Positions 16,393-25,123 of a stretch of DNA of 40,307 nt are shown here, in pieces. The stretch is from Pseudomonas asplenii. GTDB taxonomy: Bacteria; Pseudomonadota; Gammaproteobacteria; Pseudomonadales; Pseudomonadaceae. Each line of letters opens with the position of its first letter. The stretch's first letter is position 1. The stretch lies in assembly GCF_001293465.1 (NCBI RefSeq), contig NZ_JSYZ01000015.1:257895-298201 (forward strand). Reading direction: 5' to 3'. The notes below the pieces were generated by a model. That model made no database searches. It was not told the DNA's origin and was given only the letters and a program-made list of their open reading frames with translations. The translations under genes and the position numbers were made by a program.

Positions 16393-16724
16393 CAGATCTC
16401 GTCGAAGTCCAGCTTGACGCCGGCCTGCTCCCAAGTCGCCCGGGCGAGAATCTCGCTGAGCAGCTCCTCGCTCTTGTCGCAGACCCACTGGCTGTTCTCT
16501 TCGTCATAGTCGAAGTGATAGCCGCCCGAGCGCGCCGCTACCCACAGCTGGCGCAAGGGCTCCTGGCGGCTGAAGATCAGTTGGCTGCCGCCGTCGAACT
16601 TGACGGTCAACACTCCGGCGGAGTTTTCCAGGTCCAGATCCAGGTCACTCTCGTCGAACACATCCTCCAGATTCTGCTGGAGGCTATCGACCAGGTCGTG
16701 AAAGCGGGCTTCAGTCAAACTCAT
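16392..16724 (-). CDS. cyaY: CyaY, bacterial frataxin
   Basis: The 110-residue protein (MSLTEARFHDLVDSLQQNLE) has an acidic first helix and ridge (DVFDESDLDLDLEN) that binds iron. The beta-sheet segments include GVLTVKFDGG, LIFSRQEPLRQLWVAA and GGYHFDYDE. It modulates IscS-dependent Fe-S cluster assembly in the cytosol. The start ATG is 16724. It is divergent from lptM, and the DUF1289 gene follows with a 1-base overlap. Confidence 0.96.
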   Translation of the reverse strand: MSLTEARFHDLVDSLQQNLEDVFDESDLDLDLENSAGVLTVKFDGGSQLIFSRQEPLRQLWVAARSGGYHFDYDEENSQWVCDKSEELLSEILARATWEQAGVKLDFDEI

Positions 16725-16883
16725 TGCACAAACCTCGAAAAATGCGTGTCACTCCAGGCGGGCGAAGATAAGCGCGTCGCCGGATGTTTGCAAAGCATAA
16801 CCAGCCCGGGGCGACGAGACACCAAGAATCGGCCTGCCACCGTCCGGCTGGCGGCTCGCATAGGCAAGCCGCCGGGTGGCCGG

Positions 16884-16889
16884 TATACT
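16884..16889 (+). promoter_or_regulatory. Probable -10 box of the lptM-lysA-dapF operon
   Basis: TATACT lies 35 bases upstream of the lptM ATG. The -35 region is poor. Confidence 0.4.
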
Positions 16890-16924
16890 CGGGCGCAATC
16901 AATGCTTTTACAAAGGATTTCGCC

Positions 16925-17089
16925 ATGAAGCGCCTGATCTCTTCCCTTGCTGCGCTCCTCGCGATCGCTTGCCTGGTCTCCGCCTGTGGTCAAAAGGGTC
17001 CGTTGTACCTCCCCGATGACGGCCAGAACCCCAACGACCAGGCCAAGTCCTCGCAGAGCAAGGCGCACAAGCACGACACCTACGAGTAA
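16925..17089 (+). CDS. lptM: LptM/YifL-family small lipoprotein
   Basis: The 54-residue precursor has a signal peptide (MKRLISSLAALLAIACLVSA) ending in a lipobox with the acylated cysteine C21. The conserved CGQKGPLYLP follows, then a hydrophilic tail rich in Asp, Asn, Lys and His. It belongs to the LptM (formerly YifL, LppL in Pseudomonas) family. In E. coli LptM helps assemble the LptD/LptE lipopolysaccharide translocon at the outer membrane. The upstream frame to 16784 is non-coding. AAAGGATTTCGCC gives the ribosome site. lysA starts 9 bases downstream, as in many gammaproteobacteria. Confidence 0.92.
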   Translation: MKRLISSLAALLAIACLVSACGQKGPLYLPDDGQNPNDQAKSSQSKAHKHDTYE

Positions 17090-17098
17090 GGGATCACC

Positions 17099-18346
17099 AT
17101 GGACGCTTTCAACTACCGCGACGGTGAGCTGTTCGCGGAAGGTGCGGCTTTGTCCGCCATTGCCGAGCGCTTTGGCACGCCCACCTATGTCTACTCCCGC
17201 GCGCATATCGAGGCGCAGTACCACGCCTATGCCGACGCCCTCGAAGGCGTACCGCACCTGGTCTGCTTCGCGGTCAAGGCCAACTCCAACCTCGGCGTGC
17301 TGAACCTGCTGGCCCGCCTGGGCGCCGGTTTCGACATCGTGTCCCGTGGTGAGCTGGAGCGTGTACTGGCCGCAGGCGGCCGCGCCGACCGCATCGTTTT
17401 CTCCGGCGTCGGCAAGACCCGCGAGGACATGCGTCGCGCCCTGGAAGTCGGCGTCCACTGCTTCAACGTCGAATCCGCCGAAGAACTGGAGCGCCTGCAA
17501 CAGGTGGCCGCCGAGATGGGCGTACGTGCGCCGGTCTCGCTGCGGGTCAACCCGGACGTGGATGCCGGTACCCACCCGTACATCTCCACCGGTCTCAAGG
17601 AAAACAAGTTCGGCATCGCCATTGCCGACGCCGAGGAGGCCTACGTTCGCGCCGCGCAGTCGCCGAACCTGGAAGTGCTCGGCGTCGATTGCCACATCGG
17701 TTCGCAACTGACCAGCCTGGACCCGTTCCTCGATGCCCTCGACCGCCTGCTGGCGCTGATCGACCGTCTTGGCGAGTGCGGCATCTACCTGCAGCACATC
17801 GACCTCGGTGGCGGCGTCGGCGTGCGTTATCGCGATGAGGAGCCACCGCAGGTGGCCGACTACATCAAGGCCGTGCGCGAGCGCACCGCCGGCCGCGACC
17901 TGGCGCTGATGTTCGAACCGGGCCGCTTCATCGTCGCCAATGCCGGCGTGTTGCTGACGCGGGTCGAATACCTCAAGCACACCGAACACAAGGATTTCGC
18001 CATCGTCGACGCGGCGATGAACGACCTGATCCGCCCGTCGCTGTACCAGGCCTGGATGAACGTCACCGCCGTGCGCCCACGGGATGCCCAGCCGCGCACC
18101 TACGACGTGGTCGGCCCGATCTGTGAAACCGGCGACTTCCTGGCCAAGGACCGTCAGCTGGCGCTGGAGGAAGGCGACCTGCTGGCCGTGCATTCGGCCG
18201 GTGCCTATGGTTTCGTCATGAGCTCCAACTACAACACCCGCGGCCGCGCCGCCGAAGTGCTGGTCGATGGCGAGCAGGTGATCGAGATCCGCCGCCGCGA
18301 AACCCTGGCCGAACTGTACGCTGGCGAAAGCCTGCTGCCGGAGTAA
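17099..18346 (+). CDS. lysA: Diaminopimelate decarboxylase
   Basis: The 415-residue enzyme removes CO2 from meso-diaminopimelate to give L-lysine. It is a PLP fold-III (alanine racemase-like barrel) enzyme with the Schiff-base lysine in CFAVKANSN (K60). The phosphate-binding glycine loop GGGVGVRY, HIGSQLTSL, and the substrate-binding cysteine motif GPICETGDFLAKDR are all intact. It lies 9 bases after lptM and 4 bases before dapF, so it is co-transcribed. Confidence 0.97.
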   Translation: MDAFNYRDGELFAEGAALSAIAERFGTPTYVYSRAHIEAQYHAYADALEGVPHLVCFAVKANSNLGVLNLLARLGAGFDIVSRGELERVLAAGGRADRIVFSGVGKTREDMRRALEVGVHCFNVESAEELERLQQVAAEMGVRAPVSLRVNPDVDAGTHPYISTGLKENKFGIAIADAEEAYVRAAQSPNLEVLGVDCHIGSQLTSLDPFLDALDRLLALIDRLGECGIYLQHIDLGGGVGVRYRDEEPPQVADYIKAVRERTAGRDLALMFEPGRFIVANAGVLLTRVEYLKHTEHKDFAIVDAAMNDLIRPSLYQAWMNVTAVRPRDAQPRTYDVVGPICETGDFLAKDRQLALEEGDLLAVHSAGAYGFVMSSNYNTRGRAAEVLVDGEQVIEIRRRETLAELYAGESLLPE

Positions 18347-18350
18347 CCCC

Positions 18351-19181
18351 ATGCTGCTGCGTTTTACCAAGATGCACGGCCTGGGCAACGACTTCATGGT
18401 CCTCGACCTGGTCAGCCAGCACGCGCACATCCTGCCCAAGCACGCCAAACAGTGGGGCGACCGCCACACCGGCATCGGCTTCGACCAGTTGCTGATCGTC
18501 GAGGCGCCGAGCAACCCCGACGTGGACTTCCGCTACCGGATCTTCAACGCCGACGGCTCGGAAGTGGAACAGTGCGGCAACGGCGCGCGCTGCTTCGCCC
18601 GTTTCGTGCTGGACAAGCGCCTGACCGCCAAGCGCCGGATCCGCGTCGAGACCAAGAGCGGCATCATCGAACTGGACGTCCGCCAGGACGGCCAGATCAG
18701 CGTCGACATGGGCGCCCCGCGCCTGGTGCCGGCGGACATCCCGTTCCAGGCACCGGCCCAGGCCCTGAGCTACCCGCTCGAGGTCGATGGCCGCACCGTC
18801 GAGCTGGCCGCCGTGTCCATGGGCAACCCCCATGCGGTGCTGCGCGTCGACGACATCAATGCGGCGCCCGTCCACGAGCTGGGTCCGAAGATCGAACACC
18901 ATCCGCGCTTCCCGGCACGGGTCAACGTCGGCTTCCTCCAGGTGATCGACCGCCATCGCGCGCAACTGCGCGTCTGGGAGCGCGGCGCCGGGGAAACCCA
19001 GGCCTGCGGTACCGGCGCCTGTGCCGCCGCGGTGGCCGCCATCAGCCAGGGCTGGATGGATTCGCCGGTGACCATCGACCTGCCCGGCGGACGCCTGTCC
19101 ATCGAGTGGGCGGGCGTCGGCCAGCCGGTGATGATGACCGGACCGGCCGTGCGGGTGTATGAAGGACAAGTGCGTCTATAA
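18351..19181 (+). CDS. dapF: Diaminopimelate epimerase
   Basis: The 276-residue cofactor-free racemase converts LL- to meso-diaminopimelate, the LysA substrate and a peptidoglycan precursor. The two catalytic cysteines are present: C75 in EQCGNGARC and C219 in ETQACGTGAC. The N-terminal FTKMHGLGNDF is canonical. The start ATG lies 4 bases after the lysA stop. The gene order lysA-dapF-DUF484-xerC-yigB is conserved in Pseudomonas. Confidence 0.97.
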   Translation: MLLRFTKMHGLGNDFMVLDLVSQHAHILPKHAKQWGDRHTGIGFDQLLIVEAPSNPDVDFRYRIFNADGSEVEQCGNGARCFARFVLDKRLTAKRRIRVETKSGIIELDVRQDGQISVDMGAPRLVPADIPFQAPAQALSYPLEVDGRTVELAAVSMGNPHAVLRVDDINAAPVHELGPKIEHHPRFPARVNVGFLQVIDRHRAQLRVWERGAGETQACGTGACAAAVAAISQGWMDSPVTIDLPGGRLSIEWAGVGQPVMMTGPAVRVYEGQVRL

Positions 19182-19194
19182 GCGAGCGAACGTC

Positions 19195-19920
19195 ATGACC
19201 GACCAGCCCAAGGTTCCAGCCGAACAGCCCCACGAACTGCCAGAACAGAGCCTTGAGGCGGCCGCCGTCGCCGCCTACCTGGAGGCTCACCCGGACTTCT
19301 TCGTCACCCACGAGGAACTGCTGCCGGCGCTGCGCATCCCGCATCAGCGTGGCGACACGGTGTCGCTGGTCGAGCGGCAGATGAAGATCCTGCGCGAACG
19401 CAACATCGAGATGCGCCACCGGCTGTCGCAACTGATGGACGTCGCCCGTGACAACGACCGGCTGTTCGACAAGACCCGCCGGCTGATCCTCGCCCTGATG
19501 GACGCCGGCAGCCTCGACGACCTGGTGATGGCCGTCGAGGACAGCCTGCGCCAGGACTTCCAGGTGCCCTTCGTCAGCCTGATCCTGTTCAGTGACAACG
19601 CCATGCCGGTGGGCCGCTGGGTCAGCGGCGCCGAAGCCCAGCAGGCGATCGGCGGGCTGCTCTCGGAAGGCAAGAGCGTCAGCGGCAGCCTGCGCGAACA
19701 TGAGCTGGACTTCCTGTTCGGCGAGGAACAGCGCAAGCAGATCGGCTCCACCGCCGTGGTCGCCATCAGTCACCTGGGTCTGCATGGCGTGCTCGCCATC
19801 GCCAGCCGCGACCCGCAGCACTACAAGAGTTCGGTCGGCACCCTGTTCCTCAGCTATATCGCCGAAGTCCTGGGCCGCGTCGTCCCGCGCTTCACCCACT
19901 CCCTGCGCTCGGTACGCTAG
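19195..19920 (+). CDS. DUF484 family (GAF-like) protein
   Basis: The 241-residue soluble protein has the conserved start AAAVAAYLEAHPDFFVTHEEL, a short coiled coil (about 60-95, VERQMKILRERNIEMRHRL) and a GAF-like C-terminal domain (about 100-235). The start at ATG 19195 is favoured over the in-frame 19159 start, which lies inside dapF. Function is not known; the fixed position between dapF and xerC (as in E. coli) suggests a role near recombination or cell wall genes, but that is context only. Confidence 0.88.
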   Translation: MTDQPKVPAEQPHELPEQSLEAAAVAAYLEAHPDFFVTHEELLPALRIPHQRGDTVSLVERQMKILRERNIEMRHRLSQLMDVARDNDRLFDKTRRLILALMDAGSLDDLVMAVEDSLRQDFQVPFVSLILFSDNAMPVGRWVSGAEAQQAIGGLLSEGKSVSGSLREHELDFLFGEEQRKQIGSTAVVAISHLGLHGVLAIASRDPQHYKSSVGTLFLSYIAEVLGRVVPRFTHSLRSVR

Positions 19921-19922
19921 CC

Positions 19923-20822
19923 ATGGAACGACAGCTGGACGCCTACTGCGAGCACCTGCGCAGTGAGCGTCAGGTGTCGCCCCACACCCTCGAGGCCTAT
20001 CGCCGCGACCTGAACAAGGTCCTGGCCTTCTGCGAGAAGGAACAGCTCGGCAGCTGGTCCGCCCTGGATATCCAGCGACTGCGCCGGCTGGTCGCCCGCC
20101 TGCATCAGCAGGGGCAGTCCTCGCGCAGCCTGGCGCGGCTGCTGTCGGCGGTACGCGGTCTGTACCAGTACCTCAATCGCGAAGGCCTCTGCGATCACGA
20201 CCCGGCCACCGGCCTGGCACCACCCAAGAGCGAACGCCGGCTGCCCAAGACCCTCGACACCGATCGCGCCCAGCAGTTGCTCGATGGCGCCGTGGAAGAC
20301 GACTTCCTCGCCCATCGCGACCAGGCCATCCTCGAACTGTTCTACTCCTCGGGTCTGCGCCTGTCGGAACTGACCGGGCTCAATCTCGACCAGCTGGACC
20401 TCGCCGATGGCCTGGTGCAGGTCCACGGCAAGGGCAGCAAGACCCGCGTGCTGCCGGTCGGCCGCAAGGCTCGCGAAGCCCTGCAGGCGTGGCTGCCGCT
20501 GCGCGCCCTGAGCAATCCGGCGGACGATGCGGTGTTCGTCAGCCAGCAGGGCCGGCGCCTCGGCCCACGGGCCATCCAGTTGCGGGTCAAGGCCGCGGGC
20601 GAACGCGAACTGGGGCAGAACCTGCACCCGCACATGCTGCGCCATTCCTTTGCCAGCCACCTGCTGGAATCGTCCCAGGACCTGCGCGGCGTGCAGGAAC
20701 TGCTTGGCCACTCGGACATCAAGACCACGCAGATCTACACCCACCTGGACTTCCAGCACCTGGCCACCGTCTATGACAGCGCCCACCCCCGGGCCAAACG
20801 CAGCAAGGATTCCTCGCAATGA
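19923..20822 (+). CDS. xerC: Tyrosine recombinase XerC
   Basis: The 299-residue recombinase has a SAM-like N-terminal DNA-binding domain (about 1-90) and the catalytic domain with all six active-site residues: R146, K170, H237, R240, H263 and the nucleophile Y272 (in IYTHLDF). With XerD it resolves chromosome dimers at dif. Size, residues and the location after dapF-DUF484 identify the housekeeping XerC rather than a phage integrase. It begins 2 bases after the DUF484 stop. Confidence 0.96.
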   Translation: MERQLDAYCEHLRSERQVSPHTLEAYRRDLNKVLAFCEKEQLGSWSALDIQRLRRLVARLHQQGQSSRSLARLLSAVRGLYQYLNREGLCDHDPATGLAPPKSERRLPKTLDTDRAQQLLDGAVEDDFLAHRDQAILELFYSSGLRLSELTGLNLDQLDLADGLVQVHGKGSKTRVLPVGRKAREALQAWLPLRALSNPADDAVFVSQQGRRLGPRAIQLRVKAAGERELGQNLHPHMLRHSFASHLLESSQDLRGVQELLGHSDIKTTQIYTHLDFQHLATVYDSAHPRAKRSKDSSQ

Positions 20823-21529
20823 CGATTGAGCTGGTCACCTTCGACCTCGACGACACCCTGTGGGATACCGCCCCGGTGATCCACAGTGCGGAAAACGTGC
20901 TGCGCGAGTGGCTGGCCAGCCATGCGCCGGACCTCGGCGGCATCCCGATCGAGCACCTGTGGGCCATCCGCGAACGCGTGCTGCTCCGGGAGCCGACACT
21001 CAAGCACCGGATCAGCGCCCTGCGCCGCCGAGTGTTGTTCCATGCCCTGGAGGAAGCCGGTTACCCCCAGGCGCAGGCGACGGTGCTGGCCGACGAGGCG
21101 TTCGAGGTGTTCATCCACGCGCGGCACCAGATCGACGTGTTCCCCGAGGTCGAGCCGACCCTGCAAGCCCTGGGCAGCAGCTTCGCCCTCGGCGTGGTCA
21201 CCAATGGCAACGCCGACGTGCGTCGCCTGGGCCTGGCCGACTACTTCCGCTTTGCCCTGTGCGCCGAGGACATAGGTATCGCCAAGCCGGATGCACGGCT
21301 GTTCCACGAGGCCCTGGCGCGCGGCGGCAACATTGCCGCCAGCGCCGCGGTGCATATCGGTGACCATCCCGGCGACGACATCGCCGGGGCCCAGCAGGCG
21401 GGCCTGCGGGCGGTCTGGTACAACCCCGCGGGCAAGGCCTGGGAAGCCGAGCGCCGCCCGGATGCCGAGATTCGCAGCCTCACCGAACTGCCCGCCCTGC
21501 TGACCGCTTGGAACACCACGACCCGATAG
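20819..21529 (+). CDS. HAD-superfamily phosphatase, YigB-like
   Basis: The 236-residue protein has HAD motif I FDLDDTLW (D9 nucleophile, D11 acid/base), motif II VVTNGN, motif III lysine in GIAKPDARLF, and motif IV IGDHPGDDIAGA. A helical cap lies between motifs I and II. Its place right after xerC matches E. coli yigB, a phosphatase used in the riboflavin pathway. That activity is inferred from synteny. The ATG overlaps the xerC stop (ATGA), so the two are coupled. Confidence 0.88.
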   Translation: MTIELVTFDLDDTLWDTAPVIHSAENVLREWLASHAPDLGGIPIEHLWAIRERVLLREPTLKHRISALRRRVLFHALEEAGYPQAQATVLADEAFEVFIHARHQIDVFPEVEPTLQALGSSFALGVVTNGNADVRRLGLADYFRFALCAEDIGIAKPDARLFHEALARGGNIAASAAVHIGDHPGDDIAGAQQAGLRAVWYNPAGKAWEAERRPDAEIRSLTELPALLTAWNTTTR

Positions 21530-21566
21530 GCCCACGCAGAGGCGCCAGGCCCGAATCCCAGGCATG

Positions 21567-21594
21567 AAAAAGCCCGCAGCGACGGCGGGCTTTT
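21567..21594. terminator. Bidirectional terminator between yigB-like gene and sutA
   Basis: AAAAGCCCGC / GCGGGCTTTT with a 7-base loop; T-runs flank the stem on both strands. It serves both convergent units. Confidence 0.9.
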
Positions 21595-21614
21595 CGACAA
21601 GCAGATAGCGCCAC

Positions 21615-21944
21615 TCAGATAGGGCGGCTGCCGTACTTGTTATCCGGCTTCTTGGGCGGATCGGCGACCACATTGGCCTCCACTTCCTGCACCTTGCCGC
21701 CGCGCGCCAGGAATTCTTCCATGGCCCGCGCCAGAGCATCGCGCTCCTTGTTCTTGGTCTCGACGCTGGGCAGCTCATCGACCGATACCGCAGCCTTGGC
21801 CTTGCCCTTGGAGGTCGGAGCAGGAACGTCGCCGCCATCGTCGTCGGCAACGTCCACGTCTTCTGCAGACGCTTCCAGGCCTTCTTCGTTCTCGTCTTCG
21901 TCACCTACTTCGAGGTCATCGTTTTCCAGATCATCGTCGCTCAT
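21615..21944 (-). CDS. sutA: SutA, RNA-polymerase-associated transcriptional regulator
   Basis: The 109-residue protein has an acidic disordered N-terminal tail (about 1-45, nearly all Asp/Glu/Gly/Ala), a central helix ETKNKERDALARAMEEFLAR and a C-terminal tail ending DPPKKPDNKYGSRPI. This three-part architecture and the C-terminus match SutA of Pseudomonas, which binds the polymerase beta subunit and raises housekeeping and rRNA transcription during slow growth. The low-complexity N-terminus makes the length variable between species. Confidence 0.9.
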   Translation of the reverse strand: MSDDDLENDDLEVGDEDENEEGLEASAEDVDVADDDGGDVPAPTSKGKAKAAVSVDELPSVETKNKERDALARAMEEFLARGGKVQEVEANVVADPPKKPDNKYGSRPI

Positions 21945-22046
21945 GTTCTACCTCATGACTTGCGAAAAGCAGATTAGTTATAGCCCAGCTATGCCGACTG
22001 TCGAAGGCTGCCGGAAAAAAATCAACATCCACTGGTGTCCAGCGGC

Positions 22047-22472
22047 TTATGCCCCATCACCCTGAAGGGTGGCAAGGACTTTACGGGCACAGCCATGATC
22101 GCGGTGCTCGCCAAGATAGACGCCTTGCCAGGTACCCAGCGCCAGCCGCCCCGCCGTTACCGGCAAAGTCAGCTGACAGCCTAGCAAACTGGCCTTGAAG
22201 TGCGCCGGCAAATCGTCCGCACCTTCGTCGTTGTGTTCATAGTCGAGGTCGCCTTGCGGGACCAGTCGATTGAAAAAACGCTCGAAGTCGCGACGAACCG
22301 CCGGATCGGCATTCTCGTTGATGGTCAACGAGGCCGAGGTATGCTGCAGCCACAAGTGCAACAGACCGACCCGACATGCCTTGAGTTCAGGCAGGCCCGC
22401 GAGCAACTCATCGGTCACCAAATGAAAACCCCGGGGCTTGGCCCGCAAGGTGATCAGTGTCTGTTGCCACAT
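22047..22472 (-). CDS. yjbQ: YjbQ family (UPF0047) protein
   Basis: The 141-residue protein has the family motifs LLHLWLQHTSASLTINEN and GTWQGVYLGEHRDHG, whose histidines line a putative active site. YjbQ proteins show weak thiamine-phosphate synthase activity (hence the label secondary thiamine-phosphate synthase), though the true physiological role is unclear. Full length, own ATG at 22472. It lies between sutA and amtB, all on the minus strand, with a strong terminator upstream of it ending the amtB transcript. Confidence 0.9.
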   Translation of the reverse strand: MWQQTLITLRAKPRGFHLVTDELLAGLPELKACRVGLLHLWLQHTSASLTINENADPAVRRDFERFFNRLVPQGDLDYEHNDEGADDLPAHFKASLLGCQLTLPVTAGRLALGTWQGVYLGEHRDHGCARKVLATLQGDGA

Positions 22473-22643
22473 ACAGTTCTCCGCCCATCGGCGCGCATTC
22501 TAGCGCGCTCAGGAAAAAAGCAAAGCGCCTAATACGCCTGCCATGCTGTAAGCCATTGCCCCATGGGAACAGGGCCCGGTGTTTTGTCCGCAATGCCTCT
22601 GGATAAATCCTTTCAGGCCTTTTCGCATGGACAAAATCCGGAC

Positions 22644-22675
22644 AAAAAAATGCCCGGCAAGCCGGGCATTTTTTT
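22644..22675. terminator. Bidirectional terminator after amtB
   Basis: AAAAAAATGCCCGGC / GCCGGGCATTTTTTT, with a 2-base gap between the arms, lies just past the amtB stop. The minus-strand T-run is seven bases. Confidence 0.92.
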
Positions 22676-22684
22676 CCGAGGCGC

Positions 22685-24025
22685 TTAGAGGTTGTAGCCG
22701 CGCTCGTTGTGTTGTGCCAGGTCGAGACCGACCGATTCTTCCTCGTCGGTCACCCGCAGGCCCATCACTACATCCAGCACTTTCAGGATCACGTAAGTGA
22801 CGATCGCGGTGTAGATGACGGTGAAGCCAACACCCTTGCACTGTACCCAGACCTGGGCGGCCACGTCGGTGGTCGCGGCGTTGAAGCCACCCATCGACGG
22901 AGCGGCGAACACACCGGTCAGGATCGCGCCGAGGATACCGCCGATGCCGTGCACGCCGAAGGCGTCCAGGGAATCGTCGTAACCGAGCTTGCGCTTGAGC
23001 GAAGTGGCGCAGAAGAAGCACACCACGCCAGCGGCCAGGCCGATGATCAGTGCACCCATCGGGCCGACGGTGCCGGCAGCCGGCGTAATGGCAACCAGGC
23101 CGGCAACCACGCCCGAGGCGATGCCCAGTGCGCTTGGCTTGCCGTGGGTCAGCCACTCGGCAAACATCCAGCCCAGCGCGGCAGCGGCGGTGGCGATCTG
23201 GGTCACCAGCATCGCCATGCCGGCGGTACCGTTGGCCGCGGCAGCGGAACCGGCGTTGAAGCCGAACCAGCCGACCCACAGCATGGCCGCGCCGATCAGG
23301 GTGTAGCCCAGGTTATGCGGGGCCATCGGAGTGGTTGGGTAGCCCTTGCGCTTGCCCAGCACCAGACAGGCCACGAGACCGGCGATACCGGCGTTGATGT
23401 GCACCACGGTGCCACCGGCGAAGTCCAGCACGCCCCAGTCGCCCAGCAGCGAACCGGCGCCGCCCCAGACCATGTGCGCAATCGGCGCATAGACCAGAGT
23501 GAACCAGACGCCCATGAAGATCAGCATCGCGGAGAATTTCATGCGCTCGGCGAAGGCACCGACGATCAGCGCCGGAGTGATGATGGCGAAGGTCATCTGG
23601 AAGGTGACGAACACGGCCTCGGGGAACAACGCCGCCGGACCGGTGATGCTGGCAGGCGTGATACCGGCCAGGAACGCCTTGCTCATGCCGCCGAAGAAGG
23701 AATTGAAATTGACCACGCCGGCTTCCATCCCGGTGCTGTCGAACGCCAGACTGTAGCCGTAGATGAACCACAGGATGGTGATCAGGCCGGTGATGGCGAA
23801 GCACTGCATCATCACCGAAAGAATGTTTTTCGAACGCACCATGCCGCCATAGAACAGCGCCAGGCCCGGAATGGTCATGAACAGCACGAGGGCTGTGGAG
23901 GTCAGCATCCAGCTGGTGTCACCGGCATTGAGCACGGGCGCGGGAGCAGGATCCGCCGCCATGGCCATGGCTGGCATTATTAGGGACAACAGGGCTCCTA
24001 GCCCTGCGAATTTACGCAGAGTCAT
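22685..24025 (-). CDS. amtB: Ammonium transporter AmtB
   Basis: The 446-residue protein has a cleavable signal peptide (MTLRKFAGLGALLSLIMPAMAMA) and eleven predicted membrane helices. The Amt signatures are LVLFMTIPGLALFYGGMV, the pore histidine in GGTVVHINAGIAG, and the second pore histidine in FGVHGIGGILGAIL. It forms trimers that conduct ammonia. It is the second gene of glnK-amtB, 35 bases after glnK, and would be blocked by unmodified GlnK under nitrogen excess. Confidence 0.96.
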   Translation of the reverse strand: MTLRKFAGLGALLSLIMPAMAMAADPAPAPVLNAGDTSWMLTSTALVLFMTIPGLALFYGGMVRSKNILSVMMQCFAITGLITILWFIYGYSLAFDSTGMEAGVVNFNSFFGGMSKAFLAGITPASITGPAALFPEAVFVTFQMTFAIITPALIVGAFAERMKFSAMLIFMGVWFTLVYAPIAHMVWGGAGSLLGDWGVLDFAGGTVVHINAGIAGLVACLVLGKRKGYPTTPMAPHNLGYTLIGAAMLWVGWFGFNAGSAAAANGTAGMAMLVTQIATAAAALGWMFAEWLTHGKPSALGIASGVVAGLVAITPAAGTVGPMGALIIGLAAGVVCFFCATSLKRKLGYDDSLDAFGVHGIGGILGAILTGVFAAPSMGGFNAATTDVAAQVWVQCKGVGFTVIYTAIVTYVILKVLDVVMGLRVTDEEESVGLDLAQHNERGYNL

Positions 24026-24060
24026 ATTGTTTTCTCCTGGGGCGTTGGGGTTTGGGCGGC

Positions 24061-24399
24061 TTAAATGGCGTCGGTATCGGTTTCGCCGGTACGGATGCGA
24101 ATAGCCTGTTCCAGATTGACCACGAAGATCTTGCCGTCACCGATCTTGCCGGTGTTGGCGGCCTTGGTTATCGCCTCGATAACCCGATCGAGATCCTTGT
24201 CGTCGATGGCGACGTCGATCTTCACCTTGGGCAGGAAGTCGACCACGTATTCCGCGCCGCGATACAGCTCGGTGTGGCCTTTCTGCCGACCGAAGCCCTT
24301 GACCTCAGTGACGGTAATGCCCTGCACGCCGATCTCGGACAACGACTCGCGCACATCGTCCAATTTGAACGGCTTGATGATGGCAGTGACTAGCTTCAT
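24061..24399 (-). CDS. glnK: PII nitrogen-regulatory protein GlnK
   Basis: The 112-residue protein starts MKLVTAIIKPFKLDDVRE. It carries the T-loop GFGRQKGHTELYRGAEY with the uridylylated tyrosine Y51, and the C-terminal VVNLEQAIRIRTGE signature. It senses 2-oxoglutarate/ATP and, when deuridylylated, docks into AmtB. The ATG at 24399 (preceded by a GGGAGAGAGT site) is used; the longer frame to 24441 has no support. Probably controlled by NtrC with sigma-54 (see upstream element). Confidence 0.96.
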   Translation of the reverse strand: MKLVTAIIKPFKLDDVRESLSEIGVQGITVTEVKGFGRQKGHTELYRGAEYVVDFLPKVKIDVAIDDKDLDRVIEAITKAANTGKIGDGKIFVVNLEQAIRIRTGETDTDAI

Positions 24400-24805
24400 G
24401 AAACTCTCTCCCGAATTGGTGGACTTGCCCCAGGAAAACAAACCCGACTCAAGTCTAAGCGCAGTGCCTGGCTTTGTAACGCGCCGTCAGCCCTGATCAG
24501 CCCGTCGACGTCAGCCAACCGTTGCCGATTGGCCGAGCCCGCCGCACTGCCTGGTCACAGCGACTGCATCAGTGCATGGGTCATGAGTGTCTAAGCAGAA
24601 ACCTTGCCATCTCTGCAAAACCCATGATTTTCAAGCTCTTGCCCCTCATGGCCAGGGAAAAGCCGCGCCACGCCCCAATGGCACGCACAACAACGGTGCG
24701 CGGGCGCCCGGCGGCCTGCGCAAAAAGCGTGCACCGCCGCCCACGAAAATCACTATAGACACTGCGTGGTACACTGGGCCGACCCTGTATCCGGAAATCC
24801 ACATC
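24400..24805. other. 406-base gene-free control region between glnK and ubiK
   Basis: This holds the glnK promoter region described above and the leader of ubiK. A TACACT box at 24768-24773 is a possible -10 for ubiK. An open frame starting at 24587 runs in phase into ubiK but has unlikely composition (Arg/Pro-rich) and no ribosome site, so I do not treat it as coding. Confidence 0.6.
24454..24469 (-). promoter_or_regulatory. Candidate sigma-54 promoter of glnK-amtB
   Basis: The minus strand reads AGGCAC-TGCGC-TTAGA. The -24 half (GGCAC) fits well; the -12 half has TTAG instead of TTGC, so the match is weak. It would give a ~45-base leader. A TGCATCAGTGCA inverted repeat ~96 bases further upstream (24565-24576) is a possible NtrC-like site. 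Confidence 0.35.
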
Positions 24806-25066
24806 ATGCTCGCGCCCAAAGACTTCCTCGACGCCCTGAGCGGTCAAGCCTCCCGCCTGTTCAATGGCGAGAGCCCGCTGCCGCGCAACGAAATCGAAAG
24901 CCAGTTCAAGGCCCTGCTGCAGAGCGGTTTCAGCAAGCTGGACCTGGTCAGCCGGGAAGAATTCGATAGCCAGATGGTGGTCCTGGCCCGCACCCGTGCG
25001 CGCCTGGAGAGCCTGGAGGCGAAGGTCGCCGAACTGGAAGCACGGCTGGCGCCCACCCAGGAATGA
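24806..25066 (+). CDS. ubiK: UbiK-type accessory factor (BMFP domain)
   Basis: The 86-residue protein begins MLAPKDFLDALSGQASRLFNG and ends in a heptad coiled coil (VLARTRARLESLEAKVAELEARL). This is the brick/BMFP family: small trimeric coiled-coil proteins, of which UbiK assists aerobic ubiquinone biosynthesis by binding UbiJ and lipids. The ATG at 24806 starts the family's conserved N-terminus. It is the last conserved core gene before the accessory block. Confidence 0.9.
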   Translation: MLAPKDFLDALSGQASRLFNGESPLPRNEIESQFKALLQSGFSKLDLVSREEFDSQMVVLARTRARLESLEAKVAELEARLAPTQE

Positions 25067-25123
25067 AGCACCCGGCGCCGTTATGGCGCCAGGCGACAAA
25101 CCGGGCCGGACGGCCCAGTGGAA

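Noticed and set aside
16721..18514. 597-codon minus-strand open frame opposite lysA
   Set aside because: Shadow of lysA/lptM; no family motif and no ribosome site.
19923..20822. Phage or island integrase
   Set aside because: Residues, size and context (dapF-DUF484-xerC-yigB) identify housekeeping XerC.
24587..24805. N-terminal extension of ubiK
   Set aside because: Arg/Pro-rich, no ribosome site, and the family starts at MLAPKDF (24806).
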